In this document: in pieces, positions 8,879 through 18,085 of the stretch | Numbering within the stretch: the first letter of the stretch is position 1 | Layout of the letters: each line of letters starts with the position of its first letter | Assembly: GCF_020297365.1 (NCBI RefSeq) | Contig: NZ_JAIXIG010000035.1 | Span: 1-36,112, forward strand | Direction of reading: 5' to 3' | Source of the DNA: Curtobacterium oceanosedimentum | GTDB lineage: Bacteria > Actinomycetota > Actinomycetes > Actinomycetales > Microbacteriaceae | DNA: 36,112 nt | Translations under genes and position numbers: made by a program | The notes under the pieces: generated by a model | Told to the model about the DNA's origin: nothing | Database searches by the model: none | What the model saw: only the letters and a program-made list of their open reading frames with translations

Positions 8879-10219
8879 TCAGGGGGCGCGGACACCCGGG
8901 TCGCGGTCGAAGGTCAGGGTCTCGTCGTCGGGCGCGGTGACCTCGCCGGTGCGGGCGAACCCGGCCCAGACGGCGCGGAAGGCCCGACCGCGACGCTCGA
9001 CCTCGGGCCAGTCGCGTTCCGGCACGAAGCGGGTGCCGGCCCACGCCTGCCGCCCACCGAGCAGCAGCGGCAGGTCGCTCATGTGCACGGCACCGGTCGG
9101 CTTCGTGGTCACGCCCCGGACGAGTCGGTACGACGTGGCTCGTCCGCCCGCACGGCGGTGTCGTGCGGTGAACCGGCGGACGTCGCGCCCGTAGATCACG
9201 TCGGACAGCGGTCGGACGAGCCACCACCGGAGGGCCGGTCGGAGCACGCGCGACCGAGCGATCCTGCGGAGTCCGGGGATGAGCGGCACGTACATGCCCG
9301 TCTCGTCGGTCGCCGACCCGATCAGGACGTCGACGTCCGGCGCGACCGCACTCCACGCAGCGTCGAGGTCGCGTTCCGCCGGCAGCGGCGCGAAGCCGTA
9401 CTGCGTGCCGAAGGGCATGCCCCCGGCCAGGCCGTAGGGGGCGGCCGCACGGGTACCGGCCTGCTGTCGCTCGAGCAGGTCGTCGAGCGGGGTGTCGGCG
9501 TGCACGGCGCCCACGGCACGGACCATCGCGCGGTTCATCCGCGCCCGACGGCGGGAGAGCCCGAGCGGCGCGCTCTGGATGATCACCCGGCGGAACAGTC
9601 CGCGAGCGCCCGCGCTGATCATCAGGTGGGCGGCGGCGTCGCCCCCGGCGGACTGTCCGAACACCGTCACCAGGTCGGGGTCGCCGCCGAACGCCGCGAT
9701 GTTCGCCCGGACCCAGCGCAGCGACTCGACCAGGTCGAGGAGCCCGAGGTTCGCCGGGATCGTCCTGCCGTCGCCGAGGAACCCGAGCACGCCGAGCCGG
9801 AACGTCACCGAGACCACGATGACGCGCTGCTCGGTCACCAGGTCGCGGGCGTCGTAGATCGGCAGGTCGCCGCCGCCGATCACGTAGGAGCCGCCGTGGA
9901 TCCACACCATCACGGGCAGGCGCTCGTCGGGCGCGAGGTCGGCAGGCAGGGTGATCGACAGCCGCTGGCAGTGCTCGTCGACCTCGATCCCCTCGACGGG
10001 GTCGAGCAGTGCGTCGACGAACTGGGCCTGCGGCTGCGGGGCGACCGGCGACGGGGTCGTGGCGTGCAGTTCGTCCGCAGAGGGCGGCATCGGCTCGGGC
10101 GGCGCGAAGCGCTCGGCTCGCGCGTAGGGCACGCCGAGCACCCGCACCACGTCACCGTCGACCGTCCCGACGATGCGTCCGGCGGGGGTGTCGAAAGGGG
10201 CGGGTGTCGCGTCGAGCAT
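8879..10219 (-). CDS. Type-B carboxylesterase/lipase family protein
   Basis: Serine esterase of the cholinesterase-like alpha/beta family, 446 residues. The oxyanion hole is VMVWIHGGSYVIGGG, the nucleophile Ser190 sits in FGQSAGGDAA, the acid is probably Glu306 in GSATDETGMY, and the base His379 is in GAVHMSDLPLLLG. The conserved NLGLLDLVESLRWV helix is also present. At 446 residues it is shorter than the usual 490-550, mainly in the C-terminal third. It has no signal peptide and so is likely cytoplasmic. The ATG at 10219 is chosen for the family N-terminus; the frame is open upstream into the hairpin. A tetR gene follows on the same strand. Confidence 0.9.
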   Translation of the reverse strand: MLDATPAPFDTPAGRIVGTVDGDVVRVLGVPYARAERFAPPEPMPPSADELHATTPSPVAPQPQAQFVDALLDPVEGIEVDEHCQRLSITLPADLAPDERLPVMVWIHGGSYVIGGGDLPIYDARDLVTEQRVIVVSVTFRLGVLGFLGDGRTIPANLGLLDLVESLRWVRANIAAFGGDPDLVTVFGQSAGGDAAAHLMISAGARGLFRRVIIQSAPLGLSRRRARMNRAMVRAVGAVHADTPLDDLLERQQAGTRAAAPYGLAGGMPFGTQYGFAPLPAERDLDAAWSAVAPDVDVLIGSATDETGMYVPLIPGLRRIARSRVLRPALRWWLVRPLSDVIYGRDVRRFTARHRRAGGRATSYRLVRGVTTKPTGAVHMSDLPLLLGGRQAWAGTRFVPERDWPEVERRGRAFRAVWAGFARTGEVTAPDDETLTFDRDPGVRAP

Positions 10220-10244
10220 GCCGTCCACGCTATCCGGGGCCCCT

Positions 10245-10292
10245 GACGGACGGGAGGCCCGTGGCGGGGTCGCCACGGGCCTCCCGTCCGTC
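10245..10292. terminator. Perfect 22-bp hairpin downstream of the sugar MFS gene
   Basis: Arms 10245-10266 and 10271-10292 are exact reverse complements with a GGGT loop. The outer stem GACGGACGGGAGGC is shared with three other hairpins in the window. It lies 26 bp beyond the MFS stop. No T-run follows, so termination is inferred from its position and stability. Confidence 0.7.
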
Positions 10293-10317
10293 GTCCAGTT
10301 GCTCTGCGCGACGGGTG

Positions 10318-11613
10318 CTACCGCACCCGCTTGATCGGGATGACGACGAGCGCGCCGAGCAGTGCGACCGCGCCCGCGGCCCAGCACATCAGGGCGTAGT
10401 TGTCGGCGTGGTCCGAACCGATCTTCAGGAAGAACAGGGCGATCGCCGGCGCGAGCGACTGCGGCAGCGCGTTCGCGATGTTGATGACCCCGAGGTCCTT
10501 GCCGGGCCGGTCGGCGTTCGGCAGGACGTCGACCACCAGAGCGGTGTCGATCGCGGAGTAGATGCCGTACGCGAAGCCCATGATGATCTCGGCGACGTAG
10601 AAGCCGGTGACCGTCTCGGCGTGGGCGAGCACGACGAGCCCGACCGCGAACATCGCCGTCGACCCGCCGACGAAGATCTTGCGGCGGCCGATCTTATCGG
10701 ACAGCCAGCCGGACAGGGCGGCGCTCACCAGGAGCGCGATCGTGTACAGCAGGACGCCGAAGGCGACGGCGGCCGTGGCGTCCTGCGCCTTCTCGATCCC
10801 GATGTGCTCCTGCATGTAGAGCAGTCGGTACGTCGTGAACATGAACGTCGCCAGGATGATGAGGAAGCGCGACCACCAGGCGAACGCGAAGTCCGGGTTC
10901 TTGACCGGGTTCGTCCAGAACGACGAGATGAGGTTCAGGAACGTGAACTTCTTGAGCTGGTACGTCGGCAGTTCGTCCCGCGCGACGACGGCGTAGACCG
11001 CGACCAGGATGATCGCCAGGATGCCCGGCGCGATGAACAGCACGGGCAGGTTCGCGACGAAGAACACCGACAGGTAGGTGCCGGCGAGCACGGCGATGTT
11101 CTGCGCGAGCGCGATGATGCTGGATGACCGGCCGCGCTGCAGCTGGGGCACGTTGTCGGCGAAGCTCGCGAGCAGGGTGGCGAGCGTGGCGTTCGCGGCG
11201 AGCTGGGCGAGCAGCCAGGCCAGCGTCAGGTTGAGGACGTCCGGTGCGTAGGCGATCCAGGCGAGGGCGATCGCGAAGACGACGACACCGCTGAGCAGCC
11301 ACGGGCGACGACGGCCCCAGCGCGTGCGGGTGCGGTCGGACAGGGCACCCGCCAGGGGGTTCATGATGAGCGCACCGAAGGCACCGATCGGCAGGACCGA
11401 GCCGATGACGTCCGCCGCGTCGTCGCCGACCAGGGCCTGCGCCTTGAGCTGCATGCTCACGTAGACGGGGGCCATGAGCGCGACGAAGAGGCCGAACTGT
11501 CCGAGGAACAGCGCGATCTGGTAGCCGATGCCCACCTTGACCGTGCTGACGGGCTGGGTGATGCCCTCTTCCGGGTTGAGCAGTGCCGGGCTGCCGGGTT
11601 CGGGTGTGCTCAT
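10318..11613 (-). CDS. MFS transporter, SLC45/GPH-like sugar transporter
   Basis: Twelve-helix permease of 431 residues, probably a sugar or glycoside:cation symporter. The cytoplasmic loop after helix 2 is ALSDRTRTRWGRRRPW, the signature shared by SLC45-type sucrose carriers and GPH symporters. Its counterpart in the second half is GWLSDKIGRRKIFVGG. The ATG at 11613 is fixed by AAGGAGG 6-7 bases upstream. It is divergent from the isomerase/dehydrogenase pair at 11834-13734 and shares a 220-bp control region holding two palindromes like the one before the tetR gene at 16540. That suggests import of a sugar metabolised by the divergent enzymes. The actual sugar is unknown. Confidence 0.88.
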   Translation of the reverse strand: MSTPEPGSPALLNPEEGITQPVSTVKVGIGYQIALFLGQFGLFVALMAPVYVSMQLKAQALVGDDAADVIGSVLPIGAFGALIMNPLAGALSDRTRTRWGRRRPWLLSGVVVFAIALAWIAYAPDVLNLTLAWLLAQLAANATLATLLASFADNVPQLQRGRSSSIIALAQNIAVLAGTYLSVFFVANLPVLFIAPGILAIILVAVYAVVARDELPTYQLKKFTFLNLISSFWTNPVKNPDFAFAWWSRFLIILATFMFTTYRLLYMQEHIGIEKAQDATAAVAFGVLLYTIALLVSAALSGWLSDKIGRRKIFVGGSTAMFAVGLVVLAHAETVTGFYVAEIIMGFAYGIYSAIDTALVVDVLPNADRPGKDLGVINIANALPQSLAPAIALFFLKIGSDHADNYALMCWAAGAVALLGALVVIPIKRVR

Positions 11614-11633
11614 GACGCCTCCTTGAGTCGATG

Positions 11634-11656
11634 AAAACCTTGCTCGGCAAGGTTTT
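11634..11656. promoter_or_regulatory. Palindromic operator, MFS side
   Basis: AAAACCTTGC, a 3-nt centre TCG, then GCAAGGTTTT: a perfect 10-bp inverted repeat between the MFS promoter and its ribosome binding site. It has the same layout and largely the same right half as the site at 16545-16567 in front of a tetR gene, so it is a candidate site for that repressor. Confidence 0.6.
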
Positions 11657-11665
11657 TCCGACGCG

Positions 11666-11693
11666 AGCATACAACGACACGTGTCGTGTGCAA
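11666..11693 (-). promoter_or_regulatory. Promoter of the MFS gene with palindrome in the spacer
   Basis: On the minus strand TTGCAC (11693-11688) and TATGCT (11671-11666) are 16 bp apart, a good vegetative promoter. Positions 11674-11687 of the spacer form the perfect 14-bp palindrome ACGACACGTGTCGT, placed to block RNA polymerase if bound. The sequence resembles LacI-family operators with a central CG-type symmetry, but no LacI gene is in the window. Confidence 0.55.
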
Positions 11694-11707
11694 CTCCGGC
11701 GCGGTCG

Positions 11708-11732
11708 AAAAACTACACACCGGGTGGTTTTT
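11708..11732. promoter_or_regulatory. Imperfect palindromic operator, isomerase side
   Basis: A 25-bp imperfect palindrome opening AAAAAC and closing GGTTTTT, with 9 of 12 base pairs Watson-Crick. It keeps the AAAAC-N13-GGTTTT outline of the site at 11634. It lies about 100 bp before the isomerase start, where its promoter should be. Confidence 0.4.
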
Positions 11733-11784
11733 GGGGTAGCGTCGTGATCGATCTCGCCGTGGAGCATCGCTCCTCGACGGACTG

Positions 11785-11800
11785 CGACACCTGCGTGTCG
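11785..11800. promoter_or_regulatory. Short inverted repeat in the isomerase leader
   Basis: CGACAC-CTGC-GTGTCG, 33 bp before the isomerase ATG. Its half-site CGACAC repeats that of the palindrome at 11674-11687, so the two may bind the same protein. It could also be an RNA hairpin. Confidence 0.3.
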
Positions 11801-11833
11801 TGACACCCAGACAGGACCGAAGGAGCCCAGGCA

Positions 11834-12634
11834 ATGCCCACCACCTCTGTGCAGCTGTACTCGCTGCGCGACGCCATCGCAGAAGACCTCGACAAGGCCA
11901 TCGCCCGGGTCGCCGAGATCGGGTACACCAACGTCGAGCCCTACGCCTTCGTCGAGCGCGCCGCCGACCTCGAGCGCGCCTTCGCCGCCACCGGCCTGCA
12001 GGCACCGTCCGGCCACGTCGCCGTCATCGACGCCGAGGACACCGCGCCGATCTGGGACGCCGCCGAGCGCCTCGGCATCCGCACCGTCATCGACCCCTTC
12101 ATCCCGACCGACCGCTGGCAGACCGCCGACGACGTCGCGAAGATCGCCGAGCGCGTCAACGTCCTCACCGCCGAGGCGACCGCCCGCGGCCTGCAGTTCG
12201 GGTACCACAACCACCAGTGGGAGTTCACGAACAAGGTCGACGGCCGCACCGTCTACGACCTGTTCGTGTCGCAGATCTCCGCGGAGACCGTCCTCGAGGT
12301 CGACACCTTCTGGGCGACCGTCGGTGGCGCCGACGCCCCCGCCGTGCTGCGCGGCCTCGGCGACCGCGTCGTCGCGATCCACGTCAAGGACGGCAAGGTC
12401 GATGGCGACATCCGCACCGCGCTGCCCTCGTCCGAGAGCGCCCTCATCGTGCCCGAGGCGCTGCAGCGCGCCTTCGAGAACCAGACCCCGGCCGGCCAGG
12501 GCGACGTCGACGTGGCGGGCATCCTCGCCGCCGCGCCGCAGGCGATCCGCGTCGTCGAGTTCGACGCGTACTCCGGCGACGTCTTCGAGGGCATCACCGA
12601 GTCCCTCGCCTGGCTCGAGGACAACGACAAGTGA
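11834..12634 (+). CDS. Sugar phosphate isomerase/epimerase-like TIM barrel protein
   Basis: Xylose-isomerase-like (AP endonuclease 2 fold) enzyme of 266 residues, metal-dependent, acting on a sugar or keto-sugar. Characteristic segments in order are SVQLYSLRDAI, the GYHNHQWEF strand, VLEVDTFWATVGG, VVAIHVKDGK and VVEFDAYSGD. Together these supply the His, Asp and Glu ligands of the metal site. AAGGAG stands 10 bases before the ATG. The last codons overlap the GTG start of a Gfo/Idh dehydrogenase (GTGA), so the two are coupled. This combination is known from pathways that oxidise glycosides or inositols to 3-keto forms and then isomerise or cleave them; which reaction occurs here is not known. 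Confidence 0.87.
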   Translation: MPTTSVQLYSLRDAIAEDLDKAIARVAEIGYTNVEPYAFVERAADLERAFAATGLQAPSGHVAVIDAEDTAPIWDAAERLGIRTVIDPFIPTDRWQTADDVAKIAERVNVLTAEATARGLQFGYHNHQWEFTNKVDGRTVYDLFVSQISAETVLEVDTFWATVGGADAPAVLRGLGDRVVAIHVKDGKVDGDIRTALPSSESALIVPEALQRAFENQTPAGQGDVDVAGILAAAPQAIRVVEFDAYSGDVFEGITESLAWLEDNDK

Positions 12635-13734
12635 GCCGCGTCGGAGTCGGCGTCATCGGCGCCGGGAACATCTCGGACCAGTACCTGACCAACCTCACGC
12701 AGTTCGCCGACGTCGAGGTCCTGATGGTCGCCGACCTCATCCTCGAGCGCGCGGCGGCCCAGGCCGAGAAGTACGGCGTGCCCGCGTCCGGCACGGTCGA
12801 GGAGCTCCTGGCCCGCGACGACATCTCGATCGTCGTGAACATCACGATCCCGGCCGAGCACGCCAAGGTCGGCCAGCAGATCATCGCCGCCGGCAAGCAC
12901 ACCTGGAGCGAGAAGCCCGTCGCGACCACCGCCGAGGACGCCCAGGCGCTCCTCGACGCCGCGTCGGCAGCCGGGGTCCGCTACGCCACGGCGCCGGACA
13001 CCGTGCTCGGCGCCGGCATCCAGACCGCCATCCGCGCCATCGCCCGCGGTGACATCGGCACGCCGCTCACCGCGACGACGATGTTCCACGTGCCCGGCCC
13101 GGACCAGTGGCACCCGGACCCCGAGTTCCTGTACGCACAGGGCGCCGGTCCGCTGTTCGACATCGGCCCGTACTACGTCACGACCCTGCTCCACGCGTTC
13201 GGTTCCGCCTCGCGCGTGCAGGCCGCGTCGTCGAAGTCGCGCGAGACCCGCGTGATCGGCTCGGGTCCCCGCGCCGGCACCGAGTTCCCCGTCGAGGTGC
13301 CCACGCACCACGCCGCGCTCATCTCGTTCGCCGACGGCCAGTCCGCGCAGACGACGCTGTCGTTCCAGCACGCACTGCCCCGCAACGGCTTCGTCGAGAT
13401 CAACGGCTCGGAGGGCACGATCGTGCTGCCCGACCCGAACGTCTTCGACGGCGACAGCACGCTGTGGACGCTCGGCAAGGACGAGCCGACGACGCTCGAG
13501 CACAAGGGCTCGACGTGGGGCCGCGGGACGGGCGTGGTCGAGATGGCCCGCGCCATCGCCGAGGGCCGGCCGGAGCGCGCTTCCGGTGCCGTCGCGTCGC
13601 ACGCGCTGGACGTCATGCTCGGCATCCGTGACGCCGCCGAGTCCGGTCAGGCCGTCGAGATCGCGTCGCGCATCACGAAGCCCGAGCCGCTGCCCGAGGA
13701 CTTCGACCCGTCGGCGGCCGTGCTGACGGCGTAG
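12631..13734 (+). CDS. Gfo/Idh/MocA-family NAD(P)-dependent oxidoreductase
   Basis: Sugar or cyclitol dehydrogenase of 367 residues. The N-terminal Rossmann motif is GVIGAGNISDQYL, the conserved EKP motif is SEKPVATTAEDA, and the GPLFDIGPYYV segment carries the catalytic-domain Asp. The C-terminal domain (about residue 125 onward) is the alpha/beta sheet domain typical of the family. The GTG at 12631 overlaps the preceding stop by four bases and gives the expected N-terminus. With the upstream isomerase and the divergent MFS carrier it forms a small sugar-utilisation unit. The gene ends at a strong hairpin. Confidence 0.9.
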   Translation: MSRVGVGVIGAGNISDQYLTNLTQFADVEVLMVADLILERAAAQAEKYGVPASGTVEELLARDDISIVVNITIPAEHAKVGQQIIAAGKHTWSEKPVATTAEDAQALLDAASAAGVRYATAPDTVLGAGIQTAIRAIARGDIGTPLTATTMFHVPGPDQWHPDPEFLYAQGAGPLFDIGPYYVTTLLHAFGSASRVQAASSKSRETRVIGSGPRAGTEFPVEVPTHHAALISFADGQSAQTTLSFQHALPRNGFVEINGSEGTIVLPDPNVFDGDSTLWTLGKDEPTTLEHKGSTWGRGTGVVEMARAIAEGRPERASGAVASHALDVMLGIRDAAESGQAVEIASRITKPEPLPEDFDPSAAVLTA

Positions 13735-13761
13735 CGGTACCGCGCACCACCCGGTGTGCAG

Positions 13762-13795
13762 CGGAGGTCGGGGCCCGTCCGGGTCCCGACCTCCG
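13762..13795. terminator. Bidirectional hairpin between convergent genes
   Basis: A 15-bp stem, with one G-T pair, closed by a GTCC loop. The left arm begins CGGAGGTCGGG at 13762 and the right arm ends at 13795. It lies 27 bp after the Gfo/Idh stop and 22 bp after the debranching-enzyme stop, serving both strands. Confidence 0.65.
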
Positions 13796-13817
13796 TGCCG
13801 TTCGGTGAGCCCGCGCC

Positions 13818-15836
<2,019 letters not shown>

Positions 15837-15925
15837 GCTGCCCTTCTACCGGCCGGTCGCTGTGCCCTCGACCGCCTGGCGTACCCCGTGGCCGGTCTGC
15901 GCACCCGTGGGCCGCGGGTCCGCGG

Positions 15926-16540
15926 TCAGGGGGCGGGTGGGACGAGCTGCTCGAGCAGTCGCAGCACCCGTTCGCCGTCGACGGCGTCCGGGTCGAGCAA
16001 CCACTGCACCTGCAGGCCGTCCGACGCGGCGATGCTCAGGCTGGCCAGGTCGACCGGGTCCAGGTCGGCACGGATCCGGCCGTCCGCCTGGTCGGCCGCG
16101 ATGAGGCCGGCGAGCTCGGCACGCAGTCGGGCGAAGCGTTCGCGCATGAAGTCGCGCGTGGCCGGGTGCCCCTCCTGCACGGCGTCGGCCGCCAGCGTCG
16201 TGTAGAGCTGCACGAGCCCCGGGACCGCCCGGTTGCGGGACGCGCTCTCGCGCATGTCCCCGATCGCCGACTTCATCCGGTCCGGGGCGCCCTGCTCGCG
16301 CACCTCGTGCTCGCGGTACACGGCGAGCAGCAGTTCGTCACGGCTCGGGAAGTAGTGCCGCAGAGCCGCGTGCGTGATCCCCAGCGCTTCGGCGACCGAG
16401 CGGAGCGACGAGGCGTCGACACCCTGCTCCGCGACCATGCGGATCATCTCGTCGAGGATCTGCGCGCGGCGCTCGGTGCCCTTGCGGTACCCGCCGCGGC
16501 GCGGCTGGGCCGCGTCGTCCTCGTCCGCGGGGTGCGTCAT
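15926..16540 (-). CDS. TetR-family regulator, candidate repressor of the sugar genes
   Basis: A 204-residue repressor. After a basic, disordered start (RRGGYRKGTERRAQIL) comes a textbook TetR helix-turn-helix, SSLRSVAEALGITHAALRHYF, followed by a TetR_C-type ligand domain ending in DGLQVQWLLDP. Its own upstream region (16545-16567) carries a palindrome whose half site GGAAGGTTTT closely matches those in the control region of the sugar MFS/isomerase genes at 11614-11833. Autoregulation plus control of those genes is therefore inferred. The ATG at 16540 is the family start. It lies upstream of glgX on the same strand. Confidence 0.9.
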   Translation of the reverse strand: MTHPADEDDAAQPRRGGYRKGTERRAQILDEMIRMVAEQGVDASSLRSVAEALGITHAALRHYFPSRDELLLAVYREHEVREQGAPDRMKSAIGDMRESASRNRAVPGLVQLYTTLAADAVQEGHPATRDFMRERFARLRAELAGLIAADQADGRIRADLDPVDLASLSIAASDGLQVQWLLDPDAVDGERVLRLLEQLVPPAP

Positions 16541-16544
16541 GCGT

Positions 16545-16567
16545 CCAACTTACCGCTGGAAGGTTTT
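16545..16567. promoter_or_regulatory. Palindromic operator before tetR
   Basis: CCAACTTACC, centre GCT, then GGAAGGTTTT: an imperfect inverted repeat 5 bp upstream of the tetR start. The right half matches 9 of 10 positions of the right half at 11647-11656. Likely autoregulatory site. Confidence 0.5.
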
Positions 16568-16578
16568 CTCGCCACCCC

Positions 16579-16622
16579 CGGACGGGAGGCCCGTGGCGGC
16601 GCCGCCCCGCGCCTCCCGTCCG
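16579..16622. terminator. Hairpin downstream of marR, GACGGGAGGC family
   Basis: Arms of 22 nt with two mismatches, meeting at GGCGGC/GCCGCC. The outer CGGACGGGAGGC is shared with the hairpins at 10245, 18398 and 34643. It lies 12 bp past the MarR stop. Confidence 0.6.
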
Positions 16623-16634
16623 CCCCTGGTCGCG

Positions 16635-17171
16635 TCAGGCGCGGTGGTCGACCGTGTACTCGTCGGCGGGCGCGGGCGAACCCGCGGCGAGCGCCTCGAC
16701 CACCTTGGTCAGGGAGTCCGCCAGCACGGCGTTGTCGGCGTCGGACAGCCGGTCGAGCACCTCGACCACGGCTTCGTGGAACGGCGCGTACGAGGCGTCG
16801 ATCTTCTCGGCGGCCCGGTCGGTCGGCGCGAGCACCTGCGCCCGGCGGTCCGTGGGGTGTGCCGTGCGGGACAGCAGCCCCTGCTGCACCAGCCCGTCCA
16901 CGATCTTGGTGACCGAGGCGTTCGAGACCGCGAGCATCACGGCCAGGTCCTTCGGACCGGTGACGCGGCCGTCGCGGTGCGCCTGGAGCAGGTAGCGGAC
17001 GGCCAGGAACTCGTTCTTCGACAGGCCGCTCTCGATGCGCGCGGACTCGATCTGCTGGTCCTCGGCGTGCTGCAGTCGCAGCAGCGCGTCGACGGCGGTC
17101 CTGGCCGCCGCGGACCGGGGTTCGCGGGCGTAGAGGTGGACGTGCTCTCGACGGACGACGGTCAACGGCAT
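16635..17171 (-). CDS. MarR-family transcriptional regulator
   Basis: Winged-helix regulator of 178 residues with a 35-residue N-terminal extension. The HTH/wing region reads VTGPKDLAVMLAVSNASVTKIV then GLVQQGLLSRTAHPTDRRAQV, where the Asp-Arg-Arg wing tip is the MarR signature. The flanking helices (QIESARIESGLSKNEFLAVRYL and the C-terminus) form the dimer domain. AAGGAG lies 11 bases before the ATG at 17171. A closer ATG at 17179 is out of frame and soon stops. It is preceded by a 60-residue gene only 18 bp away, forming an operon. Repeated GTGAACGATC motifs upstream may be its operators. Confidence 0.9.
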   Translation of the reverse strand: MPLTVVRREHVHLYAREPRSAAARTAVDALLRLQHAEDQQIESARIESGLSKNEFLAVRYLLQAHRDGRVTGPKDLAVMLAVSNASVTKIVDGLVQQGLLSRTAHPTDRRAQVLAPTDRAAEKIDASYAPFHEAVVEVLDRLSDADNAVLADSLTKVVEALAAGSPAPADEYTVDHRA

Positions 17172-17189
17172 GCGGTCATGCGCTCCTTG

Positions 17190-17372
17190 CTAGCTGACGG
17201 GTGCGGCGAAGAAGTCGCCGTAGGACGGCTCGACGTGGCGCGTGAGCAGTGCGGGGTCCTGGATGCGGCGCTCGACGTAGGCGTCGATGACGGCGGGGTC
17301 GGTCAGCCCGACGCGGGTGTGGCTGCCACCCGTCCGTGCGGCCCGAGGCATCCCGGAGTACGTGCTGAGCAT
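17190..17372 (-). CDS. Small uncharacterised protein upstream of marR
   Basis: Hydrophilic 60-residue protein with no family that I recognise. It contains DPAVIDAYVERRIQDP and ends YGDFFAAPVS; no membrane segment. The ATG at 17372 is preferred because AAGGGTGGG lies 7-15 bases upstream; a GTG four codons earlier is possible. Co-transcribed with marR, so perhaps connected with the same signal. Confidence 0.6.
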   Translation of the reverse strand: MLSTYSGMPRAARTGGSHTRVGLTDPAVIDAYVERRIQDPALLTRHVEPSYGDFFAAPVS

Positions 17373-17406
17373 GTCGTGTCCCACCCTTCGTGCGTCCCTG
17401 CGTCCC

Positions 17407-17491
17407 GTTCGGACGATCGAACTCTTTCACACCGTGAACGATCAGTCCAACGAACTACTCGCCAGCTGTACGTTTTGCGCGGTGAACGATC
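17407..17491. promoter_or_regulatory. Candidate MarR operator region with repeated motifs
   Basis: The decamer GTGAACGATC occurs at 17434-17443 and 17482-17491, 48 bp apart. The first copy forms the inverted repeat TTCAC-ACC-GTGAA (17426-17438). A further palindrome GTTCG-GACGAT-CGAAC lies at 17407-17422. All are upstream of the small-protein/marR operon and divergent from hsp20. Confidence 0.4.
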
Positions 17492-17549
17492 GGAGTCGTC
17501 GGTGCAGCCCTGGCGGGAGCGCAGTTCTCGGCGTCCTCCGAGCAGACGT

Positions 17550-17579
17550 TTGGCACTCACCAGGGTCGAGTGCTAGAAC
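17550..17579 (+). promoter_or_regulatory. hsp20 promoter overlapped by a CIRCE element
   Basis: CIRCE core GCACTC-N9-GAGTGC at 17553-17573; the extended 9-mers TTGGCACTC and GAGTGCTAG match the HrcA operator consensus at 16 of 18 positions. It overlaps a promoter with -35 TTGGCA (17550-17555) and -10 TAGAAC (17574-17579), spacing 18 and an extended TGC before the -10. HrcA binding would block RNA polymerase. Confidence 0.8.
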
Positions 17580-17586
17580 GTTGGCA

Positions 17587-17607
17587 GTTGAGTCGAGGGG
17601 ACTCAAC
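17587..17607. promoter_or_regulatory. HAIR-like element (HspR operator) at hsp20
   Basis: GTTGAGT-CGAGGGG-ACTCAAC matches the HspR-associated inverted repeat CTTGAGT-N7-ACTCAAG except for the outermost base of each arm. It begins about where transcription should start, 26 bp before the hsp20 ATG. Confidence 0.8.
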
Positions 17608-17632
17608 GAGAACCACGAAGGAGTTGATTCCG

Positions 17633-18073
17633 ATGACGATGAACTTCGATCCGTTCCGCGAGCTCGACCGCCTCGCCGGCTCCCTGCTCGGCACCGCGAC
17701 CGGCCCGCGCTCGATGCCGATGGACCTGTACCGCACCGGTGACCACTACGTCCTCGACGTCGACCTGCCCGGCATCGACCCGGGCTCGGTCGACATCGAC
17801 GTCGACGGTTCCGTCCTGACGATCCGCGCCGAGCGCACCCTCGGCGCCCCGGAGGGGTCGCAGTGGCTGACGCGCGAGCGACAGCCCGGCTCGTTCGTCC
17901 GGCAGCTGACGCTCGGCGACGGCCTCGACGCCGAGCGCATCACCGCCGGCTACGACAACGGCGTGCTGAGCGTCACCATCCCGGTCAAGGAGTCCGCGAA
18001 GCCGCGCAAGATCGCCGTCTCGGTCGGTGGCGGTTCCGAGCAGCTCGCGGTCGGCAGCGGGCAGTCCGAGTAG
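17633..18073 (+). CDS. Small heat-shock protein Hsp20 (alpha-crystallin family)
   Basis: ATP-independent holdase chaperone of 146 residues forming large oligomers and binding unfolding proteins. The N-terminal arm NFDPFRELDRLAGSLLG is typical. The alpha-crystallin domain (about 30-130) contains MDLYRTGDHYVLDVDLPGID, SVLTIRAER and the closing GYDNGVLSVTIPV. The C-terminal extension contains RKIAVSV in the place of the usual I-x-I anchor. AAGGAG stands 9 bases before the ATG at 17633. Control by both HrcA (CIRCE) and HspR (HAIR) is read from the promoter. A small membrane-protein gene follows after 12 bp in the same transcript. Confidence 0.95.
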   Translation: MTMNFDPFRELDRLAGSLLGTATGPRSMPMDLYRTGDHYVLDVDLPGIDPGSVDIDVDGSVLTIRAERTLGAPEGSQWLTRERQPGSFVRQLTLGDGLDAERITAGYDNGVLSVTIPVKESAKPRKIAVSVGGGSEQLAVGSGQSE

Positions 18074-18085
18074 CACGGGGGCGCG

